A stretch of 41,054 bases of DNA from Candidatus Methylomirabilis tolerans (GTDB lineage Bacteria; Methylomirabilota; Methylomirabilia; Methylomirabilales; Methylomirabilaceae). The first letter of the stretch is position 1; each line of letters begins with the position of its first letter. The position numbers were made by a program, and so were the translations under genes. The stretch lies in contig JAIOIU010000095.1 of assembly GCA_019912425.1 (NCBI GenBank), positions 1 through 41,054 on the forward strand. The letters run 5' to 3'. Positions 8,274 through 15,400 of the stretch are shown here, piece by piece. The notes under the pieces are model-generated. The model worked only from the letters and a program-made list of their open reading frames with translations, was not told where the DNA came from and did no database searches.

Positions 8274-8815
8274 CCCCTCCCTTTGGCGATCAATACCTGA
8301 TAGAAAGCCAGCACCTTGCGTACCGACGTGGTCATCGCCCGAGCGGTCAACGTCGCTCCGGTGATTCCCGCAATCCTGCCTCCCACCCGGAGATCCGGGG
8401 TGAGTCTTGCCTGATCGAACTGCTTGAGCCAGCGCTCATTCGGAAGGTAATCCAGGGGCTCATAAAAGGCCAGGACGAGCGTGGAGGACACCCGTCCGTC
8501 CGGAGTGAGTGCGACCATGACAGCCTCAGGTAGGGTCCGTACCGTGTGCGCGTCGATCATCGCATAGCCGAGCAGCTTCTGGCCTCGTTTTCCTATGTAT
8601 ATCGTCACCAGTTTGGAATCCAACGGCGTTCGCGCGAGGGCCTCGACCTGATTTTTCTGGTCGTCTGTCAGAAAAAATACTTGGTTCTCGATGACGTCGG
8701 CTTCCGGAAACGCCGCTCGGATAGCCTCATCCTTCGCATAAAATACCTTGGCGGTCAGGTCGGCCGGCGCTGTGAAGGCCAGCACGATGAGTATCAGGAT
8801 GATCACGACACGCAT
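8270..8815 (-). CDS. Exported FMN-binding domain protein (flavinylated)
   Basis: A protein of about 181 residues: an N-terminal signal or anchor helix (MRVVIILILIVLAFTAPADL), then an FMN-binding domain (PF04205 type). The covalent flavin site is ITGATLTA, with the FMN expected on T155 of the TGAT motif. ApbE transfers FMN from FAD to this threonine outside the cytoplasm, and an apbE gene lies in the same operon. The domain resembles the RnfG/NqrC FMN-binding proteins. The frame is open upstream to 8905, but the N-terminal 30 residues of that version are Arg/Pro-rich and unlike a coding start. The ATG at 8815 gives a proper signal sequence and has AAGGACAAGG upstream. Confidence 0.85.
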   Translation of the reverse strand: MRVVIILILIVLAFTAPADLTAKVFYAKDEAIRAAFPEADVIENQVFFLTDDQKNQVEALARTPLDSKLVTIYIGKRGQKLLGYAMIDAHTVRTLPEAVMVALTPDGRVSSTLVLAFYEPLDYLPNERWLKQFDQARLTPDLRVGGRIAGITGATLTARAMTTSVRKVLAFYQVLIAKGRG

Positions 8816-8920
8816 TCGCCTTGTCCTTGAGGTAAGGGGTGACGGGGGCCTGCAAGGCGGGCTGCCATGCCGCCTCGTGGCCCCCGCGAACACCCATTGT
8901 ATCATCCTCTTTGACGCCGA

Positions 8921-10381
8921 CTAAAAGTTGAAGCCGAGACCTACATTGATCTCGTCTGCAACCTTTCCCTCCGCCGCCCAGAGGTTGCGATAATCGAACT
9001 TGAGTACCACGTTCGGGACAGGCTTGAAGTTGAGGCCGGTATTAATGACCTGAATGTCTTTTGTCTCATCAGAGGTGAAGCCGGACGGGACATCAGCCTG
9101 GGTGTCGATCCGCTCATACCGAATAAAGGGAGCCAGATACATCTCGGTCTCGGGGAAGATAAGCGGCAGGATGTCATAGCCGGCCTCCACATACCCGCCC
9201 ATGATCCGGCTGCTGATGGGTTGCTTCAAGTCGATGCTCAAGGTGCGGGCATCGCTGATGTTCCCCTGAGCGTACAGCGTGCGGAGCCGCAGCCCTCGAT
9301 ACTCATACTCGGCATGAGCTTCGAAAAGCGTGAGGTTCGGATTGACCTTTTTCTTTTTTGAAGCCGTCGGATCTGCGCTCGTCTCAAACAGTTGGTCCTG
9401 TCCGGTCTCGCCCCAGAAGAACGATCCCCCGACCTGGAGGCCAGGGATGGGGCTGTAATCGAGGCGACCGGTCCAGGCCACGTCTTCCATCAGGGCTCGG
9501 TTCCCATTTTGCCGGGCTCCTCGGATGTCGGTGCTGGTAAAGCCTTTGGCGTTCAGACTGTTTGTGACATAGGTCCGGTAGGTCAGACCGGGGAGGATGG
9601 TGCCGTGAAGCCCTACCCCCAGCTCCCGCCAGGTGGACGGGATGATCCGCCGCTCCACCTCCGGACGCAAATTTCCGAAATAGTAGGGAGGCTCGTGGAT
9701 CTCGTTGAGGTATCCCATCGGCATCAGGAGCAGCCCCGCTCTGATGTTCGCCCAATCGGTCAGGAGGAAGTCCAGGTTGGCAAATTCCACACTGACTGAG
9801 CCGCCGCTGGAGGACTTGGTTGACGAAGTCGTGCCGTGCTCAAATTCGATCTCCGAGTTCATAATGATCCGGTCGGTGAACTTATACCCGATATAGGTGA
9901 CGAAGCGGTACATGTCGGCGGTATCTTTCTTTTTGGCGTTCTCCGGCACGTCGTTGTCGGCGATGTAGAAGGTGCCGCCAGCCTCGCCGTAGCCGCCGAT
10001 CGACAGCCCCCTGGGAAGCTGATAGACCTTCGATGCCGCAGGACCTAGACCGTAACGGCTCTTGAGTTCCACCGTTTCGGGCAGCAAGTACCTCCTCTTA
10101 ATTGCCTCGAGTTCCTCGGCGAGGATGCCGGTTTTTCGCTCCTGCTCTTCTCCTCGCTTCACCTCTTTGGTCGCGCGTTCCTTCTCGGCCATCTCGATTT
10201 CCCTCATCCTTCGGTCCTGCTCCTGCTTGTCCTGCTTGAGCTGTTCGATTTGCGTCTGCAGCTCCTTCAGTTGCTTTTCCAGAACCTCTAATGGTGGCGG
10301 CGCTGCGACCGCTATGATGGGCCAGGCGATCCCGACCATCAATGCGGCCGTGAGACATCGCAACACCTTCCTTTCCTTCAT
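8921..10381 (-). CDS. Outer-membrane porin with N-terminal coiled coil
   Basis: A 486-residue protein. A signal peptide (about 1-27, ending IAVAA) is followed by a strongly charged coiled coil (about 32-95, with heptads such as LEKQLKELQTQIEQLKQDKQ). A long beta-barrel of alternating strands ends in GLGFNF, whose terminal Phe is the outer-membrane insertion signal. The barrel resembles phosphate-selective porins O/P and related anaerobe porins. It could admit substrates, or act as the outer-membrane sleeve of an electron-transfer conduit given its neighbours, but no multihaem cytochrome is encoded here. The start is supported by AAAGGAGA eight bases upstream. Confidence 0.85.
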   Translation of the reverse strand: MKERKVLRCLTAALMVGIAWPIIAVAAPPPLEVLEKQLKELQTQIEQLKQDKQEQDRRMREIEMAEKERATKEVKRGEEQERKTGILAEELEAIKRRYLLPETVELKSRYGLGPAASKVYQLPRGLSIGGYGEAGGTFYIADNDVPENAKKKDTADMYRFVTYIGYKFTDRIIMNSEIEFEHGTTSSTKSSSGGSVSVEFANLDFLLTDWANIRAGLLLMPMGYLNEIHEPPYYFGNLRPEVERRIIPSTWRELGVGLHGTILPGLTYRTYVTNSLNAKGFTSTDIRGARQNGNRALMEDVAWTGRLDYSPIPGLQVGGSFFWGETGQDQLFETSADPTASKKKKVNPNLTLFEAHAEYEYRGLRLRTLYAQGNISDARTLSIDLKQPISSRIMGGYVEAGYDILPLIFPETEMYLAPFIRYERIDTQADVPSGFTSDETKDIQVINTGLNFKPVPNVVLKFDYRNLWAAEGKVADEINVGLGFNF

Positions 10382-10410
10382 TCTTTCTCTCCTTTCGGTA
10401 TGTGAGCAGG

Positions 10411-11517
10411 TTACCCTTCAAGTTCAGCAGTGCGGTCCAATAGCTCCACCCGGTGACGAAGCCCCGGCGTCATCTGAACCAAGACCTTACCTGGATGGTG
10501 AGCCAGCGGGTGGACCACGATCCCTTCGATCCCGCCTACGCGTCGAATGAAGGCCATCGCGTCTGCTCCGTGGACCATGGCGGCGGTAGCCAGAGCGTCG
10601 GCGCGTATTGCACTCCGGGCGATGACGGTGGCGCTCAGCGCGGTATCTGCCGGCGTTCCGGTTCTCGGGTGTAGCAGATGTCCGTACTGCCGCCCGCTAA
10701 CGGTGACGTAGCGAAAGTAATTGCCGGATGTCGCCACCGCCGCATCCTCAACCAGCACCGAGAGCAACAGTCTCGAGGAGGCAAGGGGATGCCGCAGGCC
10801 GATCTTCCAGATACCTCCGTCCCGGTTGCAGCCGACAACTCGCAGGTCGCCCCCCGCGTCGATTAACCCGCTGTGTACGCCGTCATGCCTCAATGTCTCT
10901 GCGGCGACATCGACGGCATACCCCTTCGCGATCCCTCCAAGATCGATACCCATTCCGGCGCGCTGCAGCCGAACGCTGCGATTGTCGGGGTTAAGTAACA
11001 GCCCATCATGACCCACCAGGCCGAGTGTCGCCTCGATCGCCTGCGATGACGGAAGCCGGCCTTCCTTCGCCGTACGGTGCCAGAGCTGCACCAACGGGTG
11101 GATGGTGACATCAAAGGCCCCGCCACTTGTCAGCCGTATACGCTCAGCCTCTGTCAGGACAGTGAAGGTCTCCTGCCCGACTGCGACCGCGCGTGTGGCG
11201 GCCACGCGGTTCACCAAGCCGATCTCACTGTCGTGTCGAAAGACCGTCATCAGGCGATCTACGCTCTCCATCCGCTGAAGGCCTGCCTCGATCGCGCTTC
11301 TGGCGATCGAGAGGTCGGGGTGATTCGCCTCGATCTCCACGGCCGTGCCCATAAGCACACGGCCGAGGGTCAGCGTGCGCATCTTCGAGTTGCCCCGTGC
11401 CGTTCCGGGCGAGAGCAACCCAAAGAGCATTCCCCCGGCGCCTCCCGCGATCGCCGTAAGGAACCGTCTGCGGCTGAGGCCACACTCATCAAGGATCGTC
11501 AGATCGCGCCGGCTCAC
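10411..11517 (-). CDS. apbE: FAD:protein FMN transferase
   Basis: A 368-residue ApbE family flavin transferase that covalently attaches FMN to threonine in FMN-binding domains. The N-terminus has a twin-arginine signal (SRRRFLTAIAGGAGG), so it is exported folded. Family signatures are LMGTAVEIEA, the GIDLGGIAKGYAVD motif, LIDAGGDLRVVG and the C-terminal HLLHPRTGTPA plus SAIRADALATAAMVHG, which form the Mg/FAD site. The substrate is very probably the FMN-binding protein two genes downstream. The start is GTG at 11517 with GAGGAGG ten bases upstream; the multicopper-oxidase stop is only 18 bases further up. Confidence 0.93.
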   Translation of the reverse strand: MSRRDLTILDECGLSRRRFLTAIAGGAGGMLFGLLSPGTARGNSKMRTLTLGRVLMGTAVEIEANHPDLSIARSAIEAGLQRMESVDRLMTVFRHDSEIGLVNRVAATRAVAVGQETFTVLTEAERIRLTSGGAFDVTIHPLVQLWHRTAKEGRLPSSQAIEATLGLVGHDGLLLNPDNRSVRLQRAGMGIDLGGIAKGYAVDVAAETLRHDGVHSGLIDAGGDLRVVGCNRDGGIWKIGLRHPLASSRLLLSVLVEDAAVATSGNYFRYVTVSGRQYGHLLHPRTGTPADTALSATVIARSAIRADALATAAMVHGADAMAFIRRVGGIEGIVVHPLAHHPGKVLVQMTPGLRHRVELLDRTAELEG

Positions 11518-11535
11518 TTTGTGACAACCTCCTCG

Positions 11536-12696
11536 CTATTCAGTGACCGTAAACAGCGCCATCATTCCCGCATCGATGTGGTCGTTCACATGACAGTGAT
11601 ACAGCCAGGTGCCCGGAATGTCCGGCGTCATGTCCGCCGTCTTCATGCTTCCGGGCAGCAATTCCACCATATCCATGCGCATCCCCATTATCAGTGCGGT
11701 CTGACCGTGCCAATGCGGCGTATGCAGATCCACCTCAGTCCCGTAAGCCTGCAGGTACCAGCGCACCCGTTCGCCCTGCTTCATGGTCAGTCCGGGCAGA
11801 TTGCCATAGACGTAACCGTTGACCGCATGCATGAGGTTACTTTCCCGAAAATCCTCATCCTCCAGTCGCTTCTTCAGCACCCGACGCGGCTTGCTGGTGA
11901 ATCGTTCAACGTTCTGCTCCACATAATGACTGACGTTTTCATCAAACACGGTAAAGAGGGTTACGAACTCCCGGTCGATATCCTTTGGCGAGCCATCCGG
12001 GTTGGCGCTTCCTTTGCGCGTGATAATGAGCGGCCCGATGAGCCCGGTATTCGTGTCTTTCGGCTCGTCAGTATGAGAGTGGTACATCCAGGCAAGGGAG
12101 CTGCCATCCATCGGTCCAGGACCAGCCCGCTCTGGAACGAGCCAGGTATAGGTGTGGGTCCCGCCCGGGGGAACGGCGTCGTCGGCCTTATCGGATCCCG
12201 AGGTGCCGTCGTTGTACGGCGTCCCCTCGGAGCTTTTCGCATACAGGACGCCGTGCGGATGCATACTGGCGGGAAAACCGGTCATGTTCTTAAAGACGAC
12301 CTGAAGCGTGTCCCCGACTTCCCCGCGGATGACGGGACCCAAGAGGCCCAAGTGTTGCCATCTCGGCTCGACGGCTTTGCGGGTCGCAAAGGTCCCATCT
12401 GTATACTCGCGGTAGGCGGCTTTCTGATAGACTTTGCCGATTCGCTCTTTGCCGCTTTGCACAAAGACATTTTCGCTCTCGCCGAATGCGTTCCCGCTGA
12501 TCTGGTTGATGCCGGTTGGGGCGTAGTCCCAATCCAGATCGACGGCAGCGATAAAGTACGTGCGGGACTGCTGAGCTATAGCGGATGTGCACCCCATCAG
12601 CATCGTAAGAACTGGAACGAACAGTGACAGGAGAACCCGTAATTCCCGGTTCCTGCCTGACCGGTGGAAAGCATGCGATTGTCGCGACTCGTTCAT
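11536..12696 (-). CDS. Ceruloplasmin-like multicopper oxidase lipoprotein
   Basis: A 386-residue two-cupredoxin-domain copper oxidase. The N-terminus has a lipoprotein-type signal ending LMGC (C36), so it is probably membrane-anchored on the periplasmic side. All four copper motifs are present: H146-P-H148, H206-S-H208, the HTPHWHG segment (H325, H328, H330) and HCHVNDHIDAGM (H367, C368, H369, H373, M378). Type 1, 2 and 3 coppers should therefore all bind, allowing four-electron O2 reduction. Domain style is closer to ceruloplasmin/factor VIII than to CotA or CueO, which suggests Cu(I) or Fe(II) oxidase activity. The frame is open to 13101; the ATG at 12696 is chosen because GAGGAGG lies six bases upstream and the signal peptide follows. 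Confidence 0.9.
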   Translation of the reverse strand: MNESRQSHAFHRSGRNRELRVLLSLFVPVLTMLMGCTSAIAQQSRTYFIAAVDLDWDYAPTGINQISGNAFGESENVFVQSGKERIGKVYQKAAYREYTDGTFATRKAVEPRWQHLGLLGPVIRGEVGDTLQVVFKNMTGFPASMHPHGVLYAKSSEGTPYNDGTSGSDKADDAVPPGGTHTYTWLVPERAGPGPMDGSSLAWMYHSHTDEPKDTNTGLIGPLIITRKGSANPDGSPKDIDREFVTLFTVFDENVSHYVEQNVERFTSKPRRVLKKRLEDEDFRESNLMHAVNGYVYGNLPGLTMKQGERVRWYLQAYGTEVDLHTPHWHGQTALIMGMRMDMVELLPGSMKTADMTPDIPGTWLYHCHVNDHIDAGMMALFTVTE

Positions 12697-12738
12697 GATA
12701 TTCCTCCTCATCTTGTAGGCGGTTGGGGCGGCGAAACC

Positions 12739-12750
12739 GTGACGCGTCAC
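12739..12750. promoter_or_regulatory. Perfect 12-bp palindrome upstream of the multicopper oxidase
   Basis: GTGACGCGTCAC is a perfect palindrome 43 bases upstream of the oxidase start. It is nested within a GGTTGGGG (12721-12728) / CCCCAGCC (12753-12760) inverted repeat that pairs with one G-T. It could be an operator for the oxidase-apbE-porin genes or a hairpin in the transcript from the upstream nuclease-fold gene. Confidence 0.35.
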
Positions 12751-12790
12751 GACCCCAGCCATGGTGTCTGGAACGTTTCCGTATAAGCGG

Positions 12791-13294
12791 TTATTGGGCA
12801 AAGTCCGTCGGCTTGATCCTATCCAGCCATGGTGCCGCCTCGGCATCGGTGGGCAGGGGATCCTGCCTACTCCTGGCGCCTTTCGCTTCAACGAGCCTTG
12901 CCAGCGTCTCGGTTGCAAAGACCGGTACCCGGAGACGGATGGCCAGAGCGAGCGCGTCGGCGGTGTGGCACGTCTCCGCCGTATCGAGGGCGCCGACCCG
13001 CATCTTGACGGTTGCCACGACCATATCGCCTCCCGAGGCGTCCAGAATGACCGAAGTGATCCCAATGCCACTCGGTGAGAGCAGGCCCTCGATGAGCGCA
13101 TAGAGTGAATTCGTATAACATCGACAGGCAGGGTGGTTGCCTTCGGTTTTCAGCTCGCTCGCAATGCGGTGCGCCTCTTCGCGTGTCAAAGCAATCCACA
13201 GTTTCCATCCGGCTGAGGAGTCCAGAATCAGAGCTGTCCGCCGTGCCTTACCACATCGGTGAATCCCTTTGATACTCATCTCCTTCATTGCCAT
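12791..13294 (-). CDS. Bifunctional nuclease (DUF151/BFN) family protein
   Basis: A 167-residue protein with the BFN fold. Visible features are an N-terminal sheet ending LWIALTREEAHRIASEL, a middle segment NSLYALIEGLLSPSGIGITSVIL, and the family signature TADALALAIRLRVPVFATETL near the C-terminus. Family members were described as nucleases with DNase and RNase activity, but most bacterial members are uncharacterised. GGAGG ten bases upstream supports the ATG at 13294. It lies 94 bases upstream of the multicopper oxidase on the same strand. The link to copper or flavin chemistry is not obvious. Confidence 0.78.
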   Translation of the reverse strand: MAMKEMSIKGIHRCGKARRTALILDSSAGWKLWIALTREEAHRIASELKTEGNHPACRCYTNSLYALIEGLLSPSGIGITSVILDASGGDMVVATVKMRVGALDTAETCHTADALALAIRLRVPVFATETLARLVEAKGARSRQDPLPTDAEAAPWLDRIKPTDFAQ

Positions 13295-13365
13295 TACAGG
13301 CGCGCCTCCGCTTATGACCGGTTATTCTTTCCAACCTGAGTAAGGTCGAAGTCTGCCCGCTTGGA

Positions 13366-13632
13366 TCACTGAAGGCATTTCAGCCCACCCAGCAGATCGA
13401 GTTGCTTGGAGTCTGCGATGATCAGGGTCATTCCGATCATTCGATTACCGATCCGTTTGCAGAGCCTGACCTGGCGGAGCGGGGCCCAACTCATTGGTGG
13501 CTGCATAAGATTCGGTAATCTGTCTCGAGTCGCACGACTGGCAATTCGACCGGGGTGTGATCGGATCGAACGTTTCGCGCAGTAAAACAGGACCACAAGA
13601 AACCGCTTCGAGCCGGATATAATGAATGACAT
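13366..13632 (-). CDS. Possible hypothetical protein (doubtful)
   Basis: An 88-residue frame, Arg-rich and without recognisable motifs, filling the gap between the DUF1858 and BFN genes on the same strand. AAGGA lies nine bases before the ATG. The composition is unlike a folded protein, and nothing beyond position and ribosome site supports it. If it is not a gene, 13295-13671 is a 377-base noncoding spacer. Confidence 0.22.
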   Translation of the reverse strand: MSFIISGSKRFLVVLFYCAKRSIRSHPGRIASRATRDRLPNLMQPPMSWAPLRQVRLCKRIGNRMIGMTLIIADSKQLDLLGGLKCLQ

Positions 13633-13671
13633 CGTTTCATTTCCTTGACGAAAAGGTCAGTGTAAGTGTCA

Positions 13672-13890
13672 CTAGCCAAAGGCCTCGGCTGGGGATGCTT
13701 CGGCCACTGTTGCGTTCATCTCGTCCATGAGGGCTACCAGCTCAACACCGTGAGCCTTTGCTCCGCGCTCAAGCGTGTCGAACGCGGCAAGGGAGCATCC
13801 AGGGCAGGCCAAGCCATACTTAGCAAAGACCCGGATTGTTTCCGGGCAACGGAGAAAGATCTCTTCAAGTCTCATCCACGGGCTAATCAT
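13672..13890 (-). CDS. DUF1858 domain protein
   Basis: A 72-residue small protein with the DUF1858 signature: a helical start (RLEEIFLRCPETIRVFAKYG), the LACPGCSLAAFDTLERGAKAHGVE core with its CPGC redox or metal motif, and a short helical tail. The same domain occurs at the N-terminus of ScdA/RIC-type iron-sulfur repair proteins and beside hybrid-cluster proteins. A role in redox or metal stress is likely but unproven. The ATG at 13890 may be replaced by the one at 13875. It may lead the minus-strand cluster that continues to the copper oxidase. Confidence 0.75.
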   Translation of the reverse strand: MISPWMRLEEIFLRCPETIRVFAKYGLACPGCSLAAFDTLERGAKAHGVELVALMDEMNATVAEASPAEAFG

Positions 13891-13942
13891 CAGTATCGAA
13901 ACATCCTTTCTTCCACCTCACCACTCGCCGGTGCGTCGTCTG

Positions 13943-14009
13943 GTGCCGTTCCAACCTGTTGCGACTAATGGCAGAGGGAGGTTATGCCGTACCTAAATTG
14001 GAACGGCAC
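13943..14009. repeat. Perfect 12-bp inverted repeat upstream of the DUF1858 gene
   Basis: GTGCCGTTCCAA (13943-13954) and TTGGAACGGCAC (13998-14009) are exact reverse complements around a 43-base loop. The loop contains further small pairs (AACCT with AGGTT; GGCA with TGCC). It lies 53-119 bases upstream of the DUF1858 start, in what should be its leader or promoter. The 362-base stretch 13891-14252 holds this element and the two hairpins listed separately, with no gene. Confidence 0.5.
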
Positions 14010-14110
14010 TAGACTTCCTCCGGGGAGGTTGATAAAATAACAAAGCCAGGAAGGCCAAAAGCGGAAAAGGCCCCATGGGGTCGCTTGACACAATGGCCAT
14101 CCGAGGCATC

Positions 14111-14159
14111 AGGCGACTTCACCGCGCCGGCCGGCAAGCAGGGAGCGGTGGAGTCGCCT
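14111..14159. terminator. 15-bp hairpin downstream of the ABC transporter ATPase
   Basis: AGGCGACTTCACCGC (14111-14125) pairs with 14145-14159 over 15 positions with one G-T pair. A GC-rich 19-base loop separates the arms. No clean T-run follows on either strand, so it may act as a processing or anti-decay hairpin at the 3' end of the iron-transport transcript rather than as a strict Rho-independent terminator. Confidence 0.45.
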
Positions 14160-14166
14160 TCTTCAT

Positions 14167-14202
14167 TCAGCTATCAGCAATCAGCCCGTTGCTGATCGCT
14201 GA
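14167..14202. repeat. Second hairpin after the ABC transporter ATPase (TCAGC-type short repeat)
   Basis: 14167-14180 pairs with 14189-14202 over 14 positions with one mismatch; the loop is TCAGCCCG. The ATCAGC/GCTGAT wording is typical of short dispersed repeats. It lies 50 bases beyond the ATPase stop and may share in 3'-end formation. Confidence 0.45.
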
Positions 14203-14252
14203 ATACTTCACTTCCTCCTATCACATCGTATTGTTGGCCTCCGAAGCCTGAT

Positions 14253-15395
14253 TCACTGCGCGAGCCCGTTGATGCCGAAACAGACCACATGGGTCGGATT
14301 GGCCTTGACGGAGACCCTGGTTCCCGGCTCGATCAGCTTCGTCGAACCTTGGCTGCTGTGAATCTTCCGGCCGGATGGCAGGCGTACGCAATAGAGATTT
14401 TCTGCGCCACGGAACTGCCTGGTAAGTACGGTCGACTCGCTTGCCTCATCAGGAACCAGGTCGATATCGTCGGGCCTGATCATCATCTCCACCGCCTGTC
14501 CTACCGAAAGCCCCTGCTGGTTCGGGAACGTACCCAGCTCCGTAATGATTCGCTCACCCTGGACGAGACCTGGGACGAAATCGGCCGACCCGACGAACCC
14601 GGCGATAAAACGGGTGGCCGGCGTGTGGTAGATCGCCTCTGAATGGTCGAGCTGCTCCAGGCGTCCATGGTTCAGTACCCCGACCCGATCGGCGATGACA
14701 AATGCCTCCTCCTGGTCGTGGGTGACGAAGATGGCGGTCGTTCCCGCCTGGCGGAGGATCGAGCTGACATCTTCCCGTATCTGCGCCCGCATATCGGCAT
14801 CCAGGTTGCTGAACGGCTCATCCAACAAGACCACCTGTGGGCCTGGGGCCAGCGCACGCGCCAAAGCAACCCGTTGCTGCTGCCCGCCGGAGAGCTCATA
14901 CGGGTACCGTCCGTGAAGTGTTGAGAGCCCTACCAAGTCCAGCGATTCCGCGATACGGTTCCGCTGTTGCTCCGCCCCCAGGTGACGCAGGCCGAATGCG
15001 ACGTTCTCCTGGACGGTCAGGTGCGGGAAGAGCGCATAGTCCTGGAAGACCATTCCCACGCCACGCTGCTCAGGCGGCAGGAAGATCGTGTTGTGAGCGA
15101 CCGTTCGGCCGCCGATCTCGATCCGGCCGCCATCGGGGGCCTCAAATCCGGCGATGAGGCGCAGTGTCGTAGTCTTGCCGCAGCCGCTGGGTCCCAGCAA
15201 CACCAGGATCTCTCCTTGCTCGACGGAGAAGGAGATCTCCTCAACCGCGGGGGCGCCGTCTCCTCCGTAGTGCTTACTCACCTGCTCGAGCCGGATGACC
15301 ATGGGGCGTGGTGATGAGACCTGTTCCCGCGGGATCATCTTCGTGCCTGCTGCCGCGATCTCTCCTATCCTCTTTTTCGCCAGGTTGCCCATCAT
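14253..15395 (-). CDS. fbpC: Fe(III) ABC transporter ATP-binding protein
   Basis: A protein of about 380 residues, the ATPase of the iron-uptake system encoded here. Walker A is GPSGCGKTT, the Q-loop is in MVFQDYALFPH, the signature is LSGGQQQRVALARAL, Walker B is VVLLDEPFSNLD and the H-loop is VTHDQEEAF. A C-terminal TOBE-like regulatory domain follows (from about 290). The sequence is of the FbpC/PotA/SfuC group. The frame overlaps the permease stop; TTG at 15404 is possible, but ATG at 15395 (or 15392) behind GAGG is more likely. The three genes run binding protein, permease, ATPase. Confidence 0.92.
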   Translation of the reverse strand: MMGNLAKKRIGEIAAAGTKMIPREQVSSPRPMVIRLEQVSKHYGGDGAPAVEEISFSVEQGEILVLLGPSGCGKTTTLRLIAGFEAPDGGRIEIGGRTVAHNTIFLPPEQRGVGMVFQDYALFPHLTVQENVAFGLRHLGAEQQRNRIAESLDLVGLSTLHGRYPYELSGGQQQRVALARALAPGPQVVLLDEPFSNLDADMRAQIREDVSSILRQAGTTAIFVTHDQEEAFVIADRVGVLNHGRLEQLDHSEAIYHTPATRFIAGFVGSADFVPGLVQGERIITELGTFPNQQGLSVGQAVEMMIRPDDIDLVPDEASESTVLTRQFRGAENLYCVRLPSGRKIHSSQGSTKLIEPGTRVSVKANPTHVVCFGINGLAQ

Positions 15396-15400
15396 GGCCC

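Noticed and set aside
11077-12627. 516-residue open frame on the plus strand
   Set aside because: It covers apbE and the multicopper oxidase in antisense; those genes have complete motif sets, signal peptides and ribosome sites.
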